Shown here one piece after another: positions 17,652-25,718 of a DNA stretch of 36,092 nucleotides. Numbering within the stretch: position 1 is the first letter of the stretch; each line of letters opens with the position of its first letter. This stretch comes from JADLFV01 sp964471555. Lineage in GTDB: Bacteria > Planctomycetota > Phycisphaerae > Phycisphaerales > Phycisphaeraceae. The translations under genes were made by a program, and so were the position numbers. The DNA is taken from assembly GCA_964471555.1 (NCBI GenBank), contig CAYYGM010000027.1, positions 1-36,092 of the forward strand, given 5' to 3'. A model generated the notes under the pieces. It worked only from the letters and a program-made list of their open reading frames with translations, had not been told where the DNA came from and made no database searches.

Positions 17652-17680
17652 TTGAAATTGGATCCAACTTCTTTTATGCT
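17652..17680 (+). promoter_or_regulatory. Promoter of the GntR/FCD regulator
   Basis: TTGAAA (17652-17657), a 17-base spacer and TATGCT (17675-17680). The start codon at 17689 lies eight bases after the -10, so the messenger is probably leaderless or nearly so. Confidence 0.6.
17654..17671. promoter_or_regulatory. Candidate operator, GGATCC-centred palindrome
   Basis: GAAATTGGATCCAACTTC is an 18-base inverted repeat with one mismatched pair, placed between the -35 and -10 of the regulator promoter. The related sequence AAACTGGATCCCA sits in the same place in the divergent promoter (17481-17509). This is the layout expected for a repressor controlling itself and the divergent operon. Confidence 0.5.
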
Positions 17681-17688
17681 TCAAGGGT

Positions 17689-18405
17689 ATGCCGAAAACA
17701 ACGTCCAACTTGCGTCAGGAGGCATACACCGCCATCCGGGGCATGCTTCTGGACGGCGAATGGAGCGGTGGCGACCGCCTCAGCACGCTGCAGTTGTCCC
17801 GTCAGTTGGGCCTCAGCCGCACCCCGGTGCGCGAAGCGGTGGCGCAGTTGGCCAGCGAGGGCCTGATTCAACAGTCGCCGCGGCGCGGGGCTCGGGTTCC
17901 GCTGGTGACGGCCGAAGAGTTGCGCGAGATGTACGACCTGCGCCTGGTGCTGGAGTGCTTCGCCGTCTCTGAAGCTGCCAGCCACATCGATGAAGAAGAG
18001 TTGAACCAGCTTGAGGTCTGCTGCGATCACTGGCTGGTGCTGCTGCGCCAGTTGCGCCGAACCGCCAGCGGCCAGTTGTCCCAAAAGCAGTGGCAGGAAT
18101 GGGTCAACATCGATGAAAAATATCACCGGGTGATTTATGCCGCCTCGCGCAACAAGCTGTTGTTCAAGACGCTGATCGACCTTCGTCTGCTGGCTCGCAC
18201 CATGCGTCTGGTTCGTCGCAGCAAGCCCATGGTTTTCGAATTTGCAGATGCGGTGCTGACCTATCGCCATCACCGATCACTGCTGCGAGCCCTGGCGGCC
18301 GGTGACAGCAAGGCGGCATCCGACTCCATGCGGCAACAGATTCTTCATGGCAAGCAACTTCACCTCGCCATCGTTGCCGAGTCCGCACAACAACAACCGT
18401 CCTGA
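17689..18405 (+). CDS. GntR family transcriptional regulator, FCD (FadR/VanR) type
   Basis: A 238-residue DNA-binding regulator. Residues ~8-75 are the winged helix (YTAIRGMLLDGEWSGGDRLS, then QLSRQLGLSRTPVREAVAQL, GLIQQSPRRGARV), with the family's typical SRTPVREA recognition helix. Residues ~80-235 are an all-helical FCD ligand domain, with likely metal-binding residues in NIDEKYHRVIY and in HHRSLLRALAAGDSKAASDS followed by MRQQILHGK. FCD regulators usually bind sugar acids or other carboxylates. It is divergent from the PEP-CTERM operon and upstream of the pseudopilin and sialidase-like genes on its own strand. The promoter predicts a leaderless message beginning at this ATG. Probable autoregulator through the GGATCC palindrome. 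Confidence 0.9.
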   Translation: MPKTTSNLRQEAYTAIRGMLLDGEWSGGDRLSTLQLSRQLGLSRTPVREAVAQLASEGLIQQSPRRGARVPLVTAEELREMYDLRLVLECFAVSEAASHIDEEELNQLEVCCDHWLVLLRQLRRTASGQLSQKQWQEWVNIDEKYHRVIYAASRNKLLFKTLIDLRLLARTMRLVRRSKPMVFEFADAVLTYRHHRSLLRALAAGDSKAASDSMRQQILHGKQLHLAIVAESAQQQPS

Positions 18406-18478
18406 TTCATCGTCGTCGGTCGTTCCCGTCCGTTTCATCAGAATTCATTTTGCGAGGCCCAGCCTCGAGGCGCAAGCC

Positions 18479-19243
18479 ATGAGTAAACTCCCCTCTCACA
18501 GCGAATACCTCCGTAAAGCATTTACGCTGATCGAACTGCTGGTGGTCGTCAGCATTATCGCCCTGCTGATCTCCATCCTGTTGCCCGCCTTGCGTGCGGC
18601 GCGCGAAAACGCCTTGGCCATCCAGTGCATGAGCAACCAGCGGCAGATGGCCAACAGCGTCAATGCTTATGCCATCGATTACGTCGATCTGCTTCCCCCG
18701 TTCCGCTCGAACCAGACGACGCCGTATTCGACGGACCCGTATTTCTTTCAGTACCTGCCCGCCTACTACGCCAGCAATGCATTCAACATCTCGCGCTGCC
18801 CCTCGGATGATCTAACTCTTGATCTCGATCCCAGTCGCATGCGCGGCCCCTACCCCCGGCCGGAGTCCGGCATCAAAGATGTTTACTACAGCTATGCACA
18901 AAACACCCGCGCTCCCCGGTATAAGTCCGAAACGGTGCCGGGGAAACGCGTTGATTGGTACAGCCCCGGGCTGCTGAAGGAAATCGTTTCCCCTTCCAGT
19001 TTTGGCTATTACTTCGAAACCGCGCAGTCCGCTCTGCTGGCCCAAAGCACCCCAATCAATTATTTCCGCTTCCAGCACAGCAACAACACCACCATGAATA
19101 TCGCATTCATTGACGGACATGCCGATTCCCGGCAGATCGAGCACGTCGTCTGTGTAACATATTCCGTGCCATCGACCTGGCCCGATGGCTACGCGGCCCT
19201 ATGGTTCGGCGATCCTGCCGCAACCGGCCCGATTCTCAAGTAG
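18479..19243 (+). CDS. Type II pseudopilin-like protein (DUF1559/H-X9-DG type)
   Basis: A 254-residue protein with the prepilin N-methylation signature KAFTLIELLVVVSIIALLIS followed by ILLPALRAARENALAIQC, cleaved before the Phe by a prepilin peptidase. The start at 18479 follows GAGG at eight bases; the frame extends to 18302 inside the regulator gene and is rejected. The C-terminal NIAFIDGHADSRQ matches the DG motif of the large planctomycete families of pseudopilin-like proteins. These are very numerous in planctomycetes and are often found beside glycan-degradation genes; their function is uncertain, perhaps secretion or substrate contact at the envelope. It lies 38 bases before the sialidase-like gene, in the same directon. 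Confidence 0.9.
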   Translation: MSKLPSHSEYLRKAFTLIELLVVVSIIALLISILLPALRAARENALAIQCMSNQRQMANSVNAYAIDYVDLLPPFRSNQTTPYSTDPYFFQYLPAYYASNAFNISRCPSDDLTLDLDPSRMRGPYPRPESGIKDVYYSYAQNTRAPRYKSETVPGKRVDWYSPGLLKEIVSPSSFGYYFETAQSALLAQSTPINYFRFQHSNNTTMNIAFIDGHADSRQIEHVVCVTYSVPSTWPDGYAALWFGDPAATGPILK

Positions 19244-19281
19244 TCTTCGCATGCACCCGCCTTCACGAGGGAGACATTGAC

Positions 19282-21159
19282 ATGGCCAGGGCCTGGAGTG
19301 TGGGAGTATTGCTGGCTGTCAGCCTCGTCCTATCGATTGCGCGCAGCAGCGCCGCCCAGCCACCGCAGGTCATCCCCGGCCGCGAAAGCGGACGCAGCAT
19401 CGTGGTCAATCCCGACGGCTCATGGACGCAGATCCGTGTCCGCAACGTCGGCGGCACGTACATGCTCTCGCAACGCAGCTCCGACGATAACGGCCAGAAC
19501 TGGGGCAGCTACAGCGATGTGTTGGCCCTGCCGGACAATGAGTTCGGCACCATGATCTCCAGCGGGCTTGATGCCGACGGTGATATCCAGTCGTTCCTGG
19601 TCCGCAAACGCAACTTCGATCAGTCCGGCATCGCCGGCGTCGATCGTTTTCTCGACCTCTACCAGACCCGCAGCAGCAACGGGCGAACCACATGGGTTGA
19701 TTCACCGCAACTGCTTTTCGAAGGTTACATCGGGCAACTGATGGCTCCCACCACGTTGGCGGACGGGCGCATCCTCATGCCATTTCACTCGGCGATCAAA
19801 GACCGCACGGCGCCCACCGGCTCGTCGATCAGCACCGTGGCTTATTCCGATGATCGGGGCCGGACGTGGACTATCTCCGACTCGCGCCTGACCGCACCGG
19901 TGGCGGCTGACTTCAACGGCAGCCTCGATGGCGCGGTTGAGCCGATCATCATCGATCAGTCGCAGTTCGGTGATCCTGTCATCGATCGACAGTGGATGCT
20001 CATTCGCACGCAGGATAGTTATCTGTATCAATCGTTTTCAGAAGACCGCGGCGAAACCTGGTCCGGGGCGGAGCGATCGATCTTCCCCTCGTCCAACTCG
20101 GCGGCTGCGTATCTCTGGCTTCCCGATCGCAACGGTGATGGCAGGCCGGAGTTGATCCTGTTCTGGAACGACACGCGCATCTGTCCGCGCTACGATGGCC
20201 GGGGCGTTTACAGCGGGCGCGATGCGATTCATGCAGCCCTTTCCTACGACGGCGGCCGCACCTGGGCGGGATTCCGTGAGGTGTATCTGGATCCCAATCG
20301 TCATGACACGCCCCCCACCACCGGCGATCGCGGCACAGCCAATCCGTTTGCGTTGACGATGAACAATGATGACCGCGTCGCCTTGCTGGCCGGCAACGGG
20401 CTGGCGGAAGCAACCATCTTCATCGATCCCGACTGGCTGCTGGAAACCTCACGTTCCAGCGATTTTTCCAATGGTTTTGACGGCTGGTCGGCTTTCACCC
20501 ATGTTGGAGAAGCGTCCGGCTTCTGGCGCGATCGCGTCATCGGGCCGCAGATCATCGATAACCCGGACGGGTCCGGCAGCAAAGTTCTGCACCTGAACAA
20601 TCCCGAGCCGCGACTGGATCGCCCCGGCGGACAGGACGGCGACGGCGCGGTCTGGAACTTCCCGCTGGGCAGTAAGGGGCACATGGTCATCCGCATGATG
20701 ATCACAGCGGACACCAAGGTTGCTGACATCCAGCTCACCGATCGTTTCCTCGATCCGGCCGATGACACCTCGATCGATGTGGCGGTTTTCCACGCCCAGT
20801 TCAACTCGCGCGGCCAACTGGTCGGCGACACCGACATGGTGCTGGCCCCCGATCTCTGGCACGAGGTCAGCATCGATTGGGATCTCAGCCTGCAGCAGGC
20901 GGTGCTGACGATTGACGACAATCAGAGCTCGATTCTTCCCATGCTGTTTGATTCACCGACCGGTGGGGTGTGTTATCTGCGGTTGCGCTCGCCTTATGTG
21001 CGTGCCCTCGATCCGGCCGGCTGGTACGTGGACGGCGTGTCGGTCACGATTCCGGAGCCGACGACGATGGCCGCGGCGCTGCTGATGACGGGAGCTTACA
21101 CGAGCTGCCGCACTGCATGGTCTTGCAGCCGCAATGCTGCCGACGCCGTCCGCAACTAA
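19282..21159 (+). CDS. Secreted sialidase-like protein with C-terminal beta domain and PEP-CTERM motif
   Basis: A 625-residue exported protein. The start has GAGGGAG eight bases upstream; a longer frame to 19201 overlaps the previous gene and is rejected. The signal peptide is MARAWSVGVLLAVSLVLS and onward to SSAAQ. Residues ~30-400 are a BNR/sialidase-fold propeller with Asp boxes QRSSDDNGQNW, AYSDDRGRTW, SEDRGETW and SYDGGRTW. One blade carries a calcium-like loop, PDRNGDGRPELILFW. The canonical Y/F-R-I-P arginine motif is not seen. Residues ~415-590 form a beta-rich domain of concanavalin-like appearance, starting at SSDFSNGFDGWSAF. The end has IPEPTTMAAALLMTGAY but the normal hydrophobic-plus-arginine tail is replaced by a Cys/Ser-rich end, so anchoring may be weak or lost. 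Confidence 0.82.
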   Translation: MARAWSVGVLLAVSLVLSIARSSAAQPPQVIPGRESGRSIVVNPDGSWTQIRVRNVGGTYMLSQRSSDDNGQNWGSYSDVLALPDNEFGTMISSGLDADGDIQSFLVRKRNFDQSGIAGVDRFLDLYQTRSSNGRTTWVDSPQLLFEGYIGQLMAPTTLADGRILMPFHSAIKDRTAPTGSSISTVAYSDDRGRTWTISDSRLTAPVAADFNGSLDGAVEPIIIDQSQFGDPVIDRQWMLIRTQDSYLYQSFSEDRGETWSGAERSIFPSSNSAAAYLWLPDRNGDGRPELILFWNDTRICPRYDGRGVYSGRDAIHAALSYDGGRTWAGFREVYLDPNRHDTPPTTGDRGTANPFALTMNNDDRVALLAGNGLAEATIFIDPDWLLETSRSSDFSNGFDGWSAFTHVGEASGFWRDRVIGPQIIDNPDGSGSKVLHLNNPEPRLDRPGGQDGDGAVWNFPLGSKGHMVIRMMITADTKVADIQLTDRFLDPADDTSIDVAVFHAQFNSRGQLVGDTDMVLAPDLWHEVSIDWDLSLQQAVLTIDDNQSSILPMLFDSPTGGVCYLRLRSPYVRALDPAGWYVDGVSVTIPEPTTMAAALLMTGAYTSCRTAWSCSRNAADAVRN

Positions 21160-21178
21160 AATACACCGTGGCGTTGGA

Positions 21179-21192
21179 TGTGCATTTGCACA
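21179..21192. promoter_or_regulatory. Inverted repeat upstream of the SDR gene
   Basis: TGTGCA-TT-TGCACA has perfect six-base arms and lies 38 bases before the SDR start, in the 71-base gap after the sialidase-like gene. It could be an operator or a small hairpin. Confidence 0.35.
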
Positions 21193-21230
21193 GCGCGAAA
21201 TGAACCGCACGCGAAAGGTGGATTGTTTTC

Positions 21231-22043
21231 ATGTCGAACAACAGGGGCAACGAAGCGGCGCTTAAGCGTTTTGATTTAACCGGGCGCACGGCCTGGGTGA
21301 TCGGCGGGGCCGGGCTGCTGGGCTCACAGGTCTGCAGCGCACTGGCTCAGCACAGAGCTCACGTGATCGTTTCCGATCCGGCCACCGAGAAATCTGAAGC
21401 CCTTGTTCAACAGATCCGCACCGAATCGGGCAAGGCCGACGCCATGCCGCTGGACGTGCGCAGTGAATCGGACATCGTAACCTGCGCCAATACCATCAAG
21501 CAGAATCACGGCCGGCTCGACATCATGGTCTTCATGGCCTTCGCCTACAAAATGGTGCCCATGATGCAGATGAGCGGCGAGGACTGGGATTATTGCATGC
21601 AGGTGACGCAGCGCGGCGCCTTCATCGCCTCGCGCGAGGCTGGGCGCATCATGGCTGAGCAGGGCAAAGGCAGCATCGTGCACTTCAGCAGCATGTACGG
21701 CAAGGTGGCGCCGGACCCGCGCATGTATCAACCGAACTACAAGATGAACCCGCTGGACTACGGCGTGGCCAAGGCGGGCGTGTTGCAGTTGGTGCGCTAC
21801 CAGGCGGTGTTGCAGGGGCCGCAGGGCGTGCGGGTCAATGCGATCGTGCCCGGGCCGTTCCCTTATCCATGGAGCCAGGGCCAGGACACGGACTTTGTCA
21901 GTCGTCTGTCCAACAAGGTGCCGATGGGCCGCGTCGGGAAACCCGAAGAGATCGCCGGTGCGGTGGTGTTTCTCTGTTCCGATGCCGCATCCTACGTCAC
22001 CGGCACGCAGATCGTGATCGACGGCGGCTGGACCGCCTGGTGA
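21231..22043 (+). CDS. Short-chain dehydrogenase/reductase (classical SDR)
   Basis: A 270-residue NAD(P)-dependent oxidoreductase. The cofactor loop is IGGAGLLG at residues 24-31, a variant of TGxxxGIG. The Asp in MPLDVRSE is conserved. Catalytic residues are Ser153/154 in HFSSMYG, Tyr177 and Lys181 in YGVAK. The C-terminal MGRVGKPEEIAGAVVFLCSD and YVTGTQIVIDGGWTAW are standard for the family. The insertion YQPNYKMNPLDYGVAK is typical of SDRs found in sugar-acid and nonulosonate loci. It probably oxidises or reduces a hydroxyl of the imported sugar; the substrate is unknown. AAAGGTG precedes the start. It sits 69 bases upstream of the second symporter. Confidence 0.9.
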   Translation: MSNNRGNEAALKRFDLTGRTAWVIGGAGLLGSQVCSALAQHRAHVIVSDPATEKSEALVQQIRTESGKADAMPLDVRSESDIVTCANTIKQNHGRLDIMVFMAFAYKMVPMMQMSGEDWDYCMQVTQRGAFIASREAGRIMAEQGKGSIVHFSSMYGKVAPDPRMYQPNYKMNPLDYGVAKAGVLQLVRYQAVLQGPQGVRVNAIVPGPFPYPWSQGQDTDFVSRLSNKVPMGRVGKPEEIAGAVVFLCSDAASYVTGTQIVIDGGWTAW

Positions 22044-22112
22044 TCACTCCGCATATGCTGCCCGCATCTGCATAACCAACTGTCGCTTCCGCGCAGCAAG
22101 AAAGCCCGGCTC

Positions 22113-23585
22113 GTGCTGACTCCGCTCGACATCATCATCATCGTGGTCTATCTGCTGGCGATGATCGCCATCGGCATCGCCGCTCGCGGTCGCCAGCAGA
22201 GCGCCAACGACTACTTCACCGCAGGCGGCGGACTTTCGGGATTCTTCGGCTCCATCCTGGTGGGACTGAGCCTGGCGGCGACGCTTTTCAGCGGCATCAG
22301 CTTCCTCAGCTATCCCAGCGTGATCTACTCCACCGGCCTGACGCTGCTGACCGGCGTGGTGCTGGTGAGCATGCCGATCGCCTGGCTCGTGTTGCGCTGG
22401 TTTCTACCGCGGTATCTGGCCCTGGAATTAACGCAGCCCTATGACATCCTGCGCCTGCGCATCGGGCCTCACACGCGCAGCGCCGCCGCAGCCATGTTCG
22501 TGCTCATGCGCATCGGCTGGATGGCAGCCCTGATCTACGCACCCACGCTCGCCATCATGGCCACCGCGGGACTGGGCGAGCAATGGTTCTGGCCGCTGGT
22601 GTTGATCATCGGGCTGTCCAGCACGTTCTACACCGTGCTCGGCGGCATCCGCGGCGTCATCGTCACCGACGCTATCCAGTTCTGCGTCATCGCACTGGGC
22701 ATCGTGCTGACCATCGGCTACGTGCTGTGGAACCTGCCGGCGCCCTTGACCGTCGCGGCCGGCGAACTGGCGGACAGCCGACACCTGAACTTCACCGACT
22801 GGCGCTTCGACATGCACCTGCCGATCACGTTCTGGTCCGTCGCCATCGGCGTCAGCATCGCCAACCTGGCCAACTACATCGGCGATCAGATGTCGCTTCA
22901 GCGCTACCTGGCTACGGGATCGGCCGCCTCCGCCCTGCGCTCGTTTACCATCAATGTGGTCGGCGTGGTGATCGTGCTCATTCTGCTGGCCGGCGTCGGC
23001 CTGGCCCTGCGCGCCTGGTACACGCACAGCCCGGACCCTAACCTGCCGGCCGAAGCGGACAAGATCTTCCCCTACTTCCTCGGGGCCGCCCTGCCGCAGG
23101 GCATCACCGGCATCATGCTCGCCGCCATCCTGGCTGCCACCATGAGCAGCATGACCAGCGGCATCAACACGCTCTCCGCCACCCTCATTTTCGACTTTCG
23201 TCATCTGCTGAAGATTCCCGACGATCCTGCCCGCCAGTTGACAATCGCCCGCATGATCAGCCTGATCATCGGAGTGCTTTCCACCCTCGCCGCGGGACTG
23301 GTCCGGGGACTGAGCGAAAACCTGTTCGGCATGATCCAGATCATCCTGGGCGTGTTCGCCGGTCCCTTGCTGGCGTGCATGCTGCTGTCGGTCCTGGAGC
23401 GGCGCTGGCGCGATCCGGCCGTGGTGGTGGCCATGCTGGCCGGCTCACTGTCGGGCATCGCGGTGATCGTTTCGCCCTGGGCCTCACTCTGGGTGGCTCC
23501 GGTGACTGCGACGGTGACCTTTCTGGTTGCCGTGGCGGGCTCACTGGGTGGAAGTCTTAGCACCCAGGAAAAACTTCAGAAGTAA
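22113..23585 (+). CDS. Sodium:solute symporter (SSS family)
   Basis: A 490-residue inner-membrane carrier that couples sodium entry to solute uptake. The N-terminus, DIIIIVVYLLAMIAIGIAAR then SANDYFTAGGGLSGFFGS, and the YTVLGGIRGVIVTDAIQFCV segment are typical of SSS proteins, and about 13 hydrophobic helices are visible, ending with LAGSLSGIAVIVSPWASLWV. The frame has GTG at 22113 as the only suitable start; no strong ribosome site is visible. It is not closely similar to the first symporter at the left edge and lacks the mutarotase part. Located between the SDR and the GntR/FCD regulator, it probably imports a sialic-acid-type or sugar-acid substrate, as SiaT-type SSS transporters do; specificity is inferred. 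Confidence 0.9.
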   Translation: MLTPLDIIIIVVYLLAMIAIGIAARGRQQSANDYFTAGGGLSGFFGSILVGLSLAATLFSGISFLSYPSVIYSTGLTLLTGVVLVSMPIAWLVLRWFLPRYLALELTQPYDILRLRIGPHTRSAAAAMFVLMRIGWMAALIYAPTLAIMATAGLGEQWFWPLVLIIGLSSTFYTVLGGIRGVIVTDAIQFCVIALGIVLTIGYVLWNLPAPLTVAAGELADSRHLNFTDWRFDMHLPITFWSVAIGVSIANLANYIGDQMSLQRYLATGSAASALRSFTINVVGVVIVLILLAGVGLALRAWYTHSPDPNLPAEADKIFPYFLGAALPQGITGIMLAAILAATMSSMTSGINTLSATLIFDFRHLLKIPDDPARQLTIARMISLIIGVLSTLAAGLVRGLSENLFGMIQIILGVFAGPLLACMLLSVLERRWRDPAVVVAMLAGSLSGIAVIVSPWASLWVAPVTATVTFLVAVAGSLGGSLSTQEKLQK

Positions 23586-23591
23586 CTGTAA

Positions 23592-23616
23592 TAAAATGAT
23601 TTAAAATGATATTTTA
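23592..23616. repeat. Tandem TAAAATGAT repeats with hairpin
   Basis: TAAAATGAT occurs twice with a 10-base period (23592-23600, 23602-23610), and the second forms TAAAAT-GAT-ATTTTA with the bases that follow. Lies just after the symporter stop and before the regulator promoter, so it may be an operator array. Confidence 0.4.
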
Positions 23617-23661
23617 TACACATCCGAATTGAACGGGGCTCGTTAATGTCGTCAATTGCCA

Positions 23662-23690
23662 TTCAATATTGTCGCCAGAATTGATATAAT
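23662..23690 (+). promoter_or_regulatory. Promoter of the second GntR/FCD regulator, leaderless
   Basis: TTCAAT (23662-23667), a 17-base spacer and a perfect TATAAT (23685-23690). The ATG at 23697 begins six bases after the -10, at the expected transcription start. CAATATTG, a perfect palindrome at 23664-23671, overlaps the -35. Confidence 0.55.
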
Positions 23691-23696
23691 CAGCGT

Positions 23697-24353
23697 ATGC
23701 CTGATCGGCGTTCCATCCAACGACAGGAGGCATATCGACGCCTGCGACCGATGCTGCTGCACGGGCAGATCCCCGGCGGCACTCGCCTGGGCGAGGTGGA
23801 ATGGGCGGCGAAACTGGGCGTGCACCGGGGAGCCCTGCGCGAAGCATTCGGCCTGCTGGTCCATGAAGGATTGCTGGCCCAGGGCGAACGCGGCGGGCAC
23901 TTCGCCCCCACCTACGAACGGGCTGACCTGGATGAAATTCTGGAGTTGCGTGCCGCCCTGGAAGTCGCGGCTGTTCGCCGGCTGCGCCTCAAGCGTAGCC
24001 CGATCGACATCGAGCCTTTGCGGGCAGTCTGCCGGACCATGCGTCAGATGGTGGAGTCCCGCATGCCGCTGGGTTTCGCGGAGGCCGATCGCATTTTCCA
24101 CGAGCGGATCATTGAGACGGCAGGCAACCGAAGGATGGCCCGGGCTTACCTGCAAGGGCCGATCTTCATCACCGTGCAGTTGGACATCGCCGACCCTAAG
24201 ACGCTGCCCAACATGACGCAGACGATTCAAGAGCATGAACGGATTTGTGACGAGTTGGAAGCCGGCCGATTTGAAGAAGCTGCCCAATACCTGGAGCAAC
24301 ATCTGCTGACCGCTCATTCAGCCTCCAGGGAAACGTCGCTGATTCTGGAGTGA
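23697..24353 (+). CDS. GntR family transcriptional regulator, FCD type
   Basis: A 218-residue regulator. Winged helix at residues ~8-72 (QEAYRRLRPMLLHGQIPGGT, EWAAKLGVHRGALREAFGLL, HEGLLAQGERGGHFAPT) and a helical FCD domain after that, with likely metal-binding residues in EADRIFHERIIETAGN, and TIQEHERICDELEAGRFEEA with HLLTAH. It differs clearly from the other FCD regulator at 17689. No ribosome site precedes the ATG; the -10 box is six bases away, so translation is probably leaderless. The lyase gene starts 29 bases downstream, making this the probable local regulator of the lyase/Cys/GT42-like/esterase unit, with a sugar acid as likely ligand. Confidence 0.9.
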   Translation: MPDRRSIQRQEAYRRLRPMLLHGQIPGGTRLGEVEWAAKLGVHRGALREAFGLLVHEGLLAQGERGGHFAPTYERADLDEILELRAALEVAAVRRLRLKRSPIDIEPLRAVCRTMRQMVESRMPLGFAEADRIFHERIIETAGNRRMARAYLQGPIFITVQLDIADPKTLPNMTQTIQEHERICDELEAGRFEEAAQYLEQHLLTAHSASRETSLILE

Positions 24354-24382
24354 TGAGCATAGAAGCATGAGGAAACACACCG

Positions 24383-25300
24383 ATGACTGAGGCCCGTTTC
24401 ATTACCGCGATCGGCACCCCGCTGAAGGAGGATGATCAACTGCACCTTGAGGGACTGGCCCGGCACCTGGACGATCAGGCGGCCGGCGGCATCAACTCGC
24501 TGTTGATCGCTGGAACCATGGGGTTGTTTCAGTTGCTGACTGAAAAGACCTGGCGCGACCTGGTGGTCAACGGCATCCAACTTTCCCGTGATCGCTTCGA
24601 GCTGCTGATCGGCGTCGGCGATCAGAGCACCGCCCGCACGCTGGACCGCATCGAATTCGTCAACAGACTGGACGGCCTGCACGGCGTGGTCGTGCTGACG
24701 CCCAGCTTCATCAAGTTCAGCGAGAAGCAGTACATCGACTTCTATACGCACATGGCTGACGAGTCGCGTTATCCGCTGTTCATTTACGACCTGCAACCGC
24801 TGACCGGCGTGCACCTGTCCGTGGATGCGCTCAGCAAACTGGCCCGGCATCCCAACATCGCGGGGATCAAGCTGTCAGCCAACGTGCCTGAGGCGGTGCG
24901 TCTGCGCATGCGGGTGGAAGGTGAAGCGTTCCGCATCATCGTGGCCGAGCCGGTGCTCAGCGACATGCTCTTCCGCTGCGGTTACTCCGAGCATCTGGAC
25001 GGCATCTACGCGGTCTGCCCGCACTGGGCCACCGCATTGACCCGCGCGGCTCACCAGGAGGACTGGGATGCAGCCGCCCACTGGCAGCAGCGTTTGACCG
25101 GCATCAAGGAACTGTTCATCGCATACCCGTTCTCACAGGTGTTCACCGCACTGATGAACGAGCGCGGCATCCCCGGCCGATTCGCTCCGCGCCCCTTTGA
25201 AGCACCCGACGCCAGGTTCATCACCCAGCTTCGCCAGTCGCCCCTGGTGCGTGAGCTACTGACGCCGGTGGAAGTGAGAGCGGATCATGTCCGCGCCTGA
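24383..25300 (+). CDS. NanA/DapA-family class I aldolase (N-acetylneuraminate lyase-like)
   Basis: A 305-residue TIM-barrel enzyme that forms a Schiff base with a 2-keto acid. Lys163 in IAGIKLSAN and Tyr135 in LFIYDLQPLTG match the catalytic Lys165 and Tyr137 of E. coli NanA, and VVVLTPSF matches the usual substrate loop. The carboxylate-binding GxTGE motif is changed to GTMGLFQ (residues 44-50), lacking the Thr-Thr/Ser-Thr and the Glu, so keto-acid binding differs from standard NanA. The likely reaction is aldol cleavage of a ulosonic acid to pyruvate and a sugar or sugar acid; Neu5Ac is only one candidate. AGGA precedes the start. The next gene overlaps its end by 14 bases. Confidence 0.85.
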   Translation: MTEARFITAIGTPLKEDDQLHLEGLARHLDDQAAGGINSLLIAGTMGLFQLLTEKTWRDLVVNGIQLSRDRFELLIGVGDQSTARTLDRIEFVNRLDGLHGVVVLTPSFIKFSEKQYIDFYTHMADESRYPLFIYDLQPLTGVHLSVDALSKLARHPNIAGIKLSANVPEAVRLRMRVEGEAFRIIVAEPVLSDMLFRCGYSEHLDGIYAVCPHWATALTRAAHQEDWDAAAHWQQRLTGIKELFIAYPFSQVFTALMNERGIPGRFAPRPFEAPDARFITQLRQSPLVRELLTPVEVRADHVRA

Positions 25301-25718
25301 TTTTTATTTCGGCGTCAACGAGATCTTTCGCCATCTGCACGATCAGTACGGCAAGAACGCCCTGATCGACTACTGGCGCAAACTCGGTCGCGAACACTAT
25401 CGTCAGCGCAACCAGCGCTGGCGCGAAGGCGGCGCGGCAGCCATCGCCGCAGACTGGCGCGAGTATTTCAGTCACGAGCCCGGGGCTGAGGTCAACGTGA
25501 CCGAAGCTGACGGGCGGGTGGAGCTGGACATCCGCGTCTGCCCCGCCATCCGTCACCTGCGCGCCCACAAGCGGCCGATCGTTGACTACTTCTGCGAACA
25601 CTGCGATCACATCTGCGGCGCGCAGGCAGAGGCGGCGGGCTTCGCCTTCCAGCGCGAAGGCGGCATGGGTTCCTGTCGCCAGCGCTTCGTTCCGCTTTCC
25701 GTCACGGGAGCCACCTGA
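25287..25718 (+). CDS. Small Cys/His-motif protein of unknown function
   Basis: A 143-residue soluble protein that I do not recognise. Five cysteines stand out: Cys85 in VCPAIRHLR, Cys103, Cys106 and Cys110 in DYFCEHCDHICG, and Cys130 in GMGSCRQRF; histidines 105 and 108 are in the same cluster. The N-terminal half is helical and charged (GVNEIFRHLHDQYGKNALID). The motif and its spacing recur in the N-terminal domain of the next gene, so the two are paralogous, and the cluster suggests a metal or thiol centre. The layout is vaguely like aminothiazoline-carboxylate hydrolase (ATC hydrolase) family proteins, but I cannot confirm it. The start lies inside the lyase gene (14-base overlap) and the stop overlaps the next start (TGATG), so the three are translationally coupled. 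Confidence 0.8.
   Translation: MSAPDFYFGVNEIFRHLHDQYGKNALIDYWRKLGREHYRQRNQRWREGGAAAIAADWREYFSHEPGAEVNVTEADGRVELDIRVCPAIRHLRAHKRPIVDYFCEHCDHICGAQAEAAGFAFQREGGMGSCRQRFVPLSVTGAT

Noticed and set aside
23592..23616. CRISPR-like or minisatellite array
   Set aside because: Only two nine-base copies, too few and too short for either.
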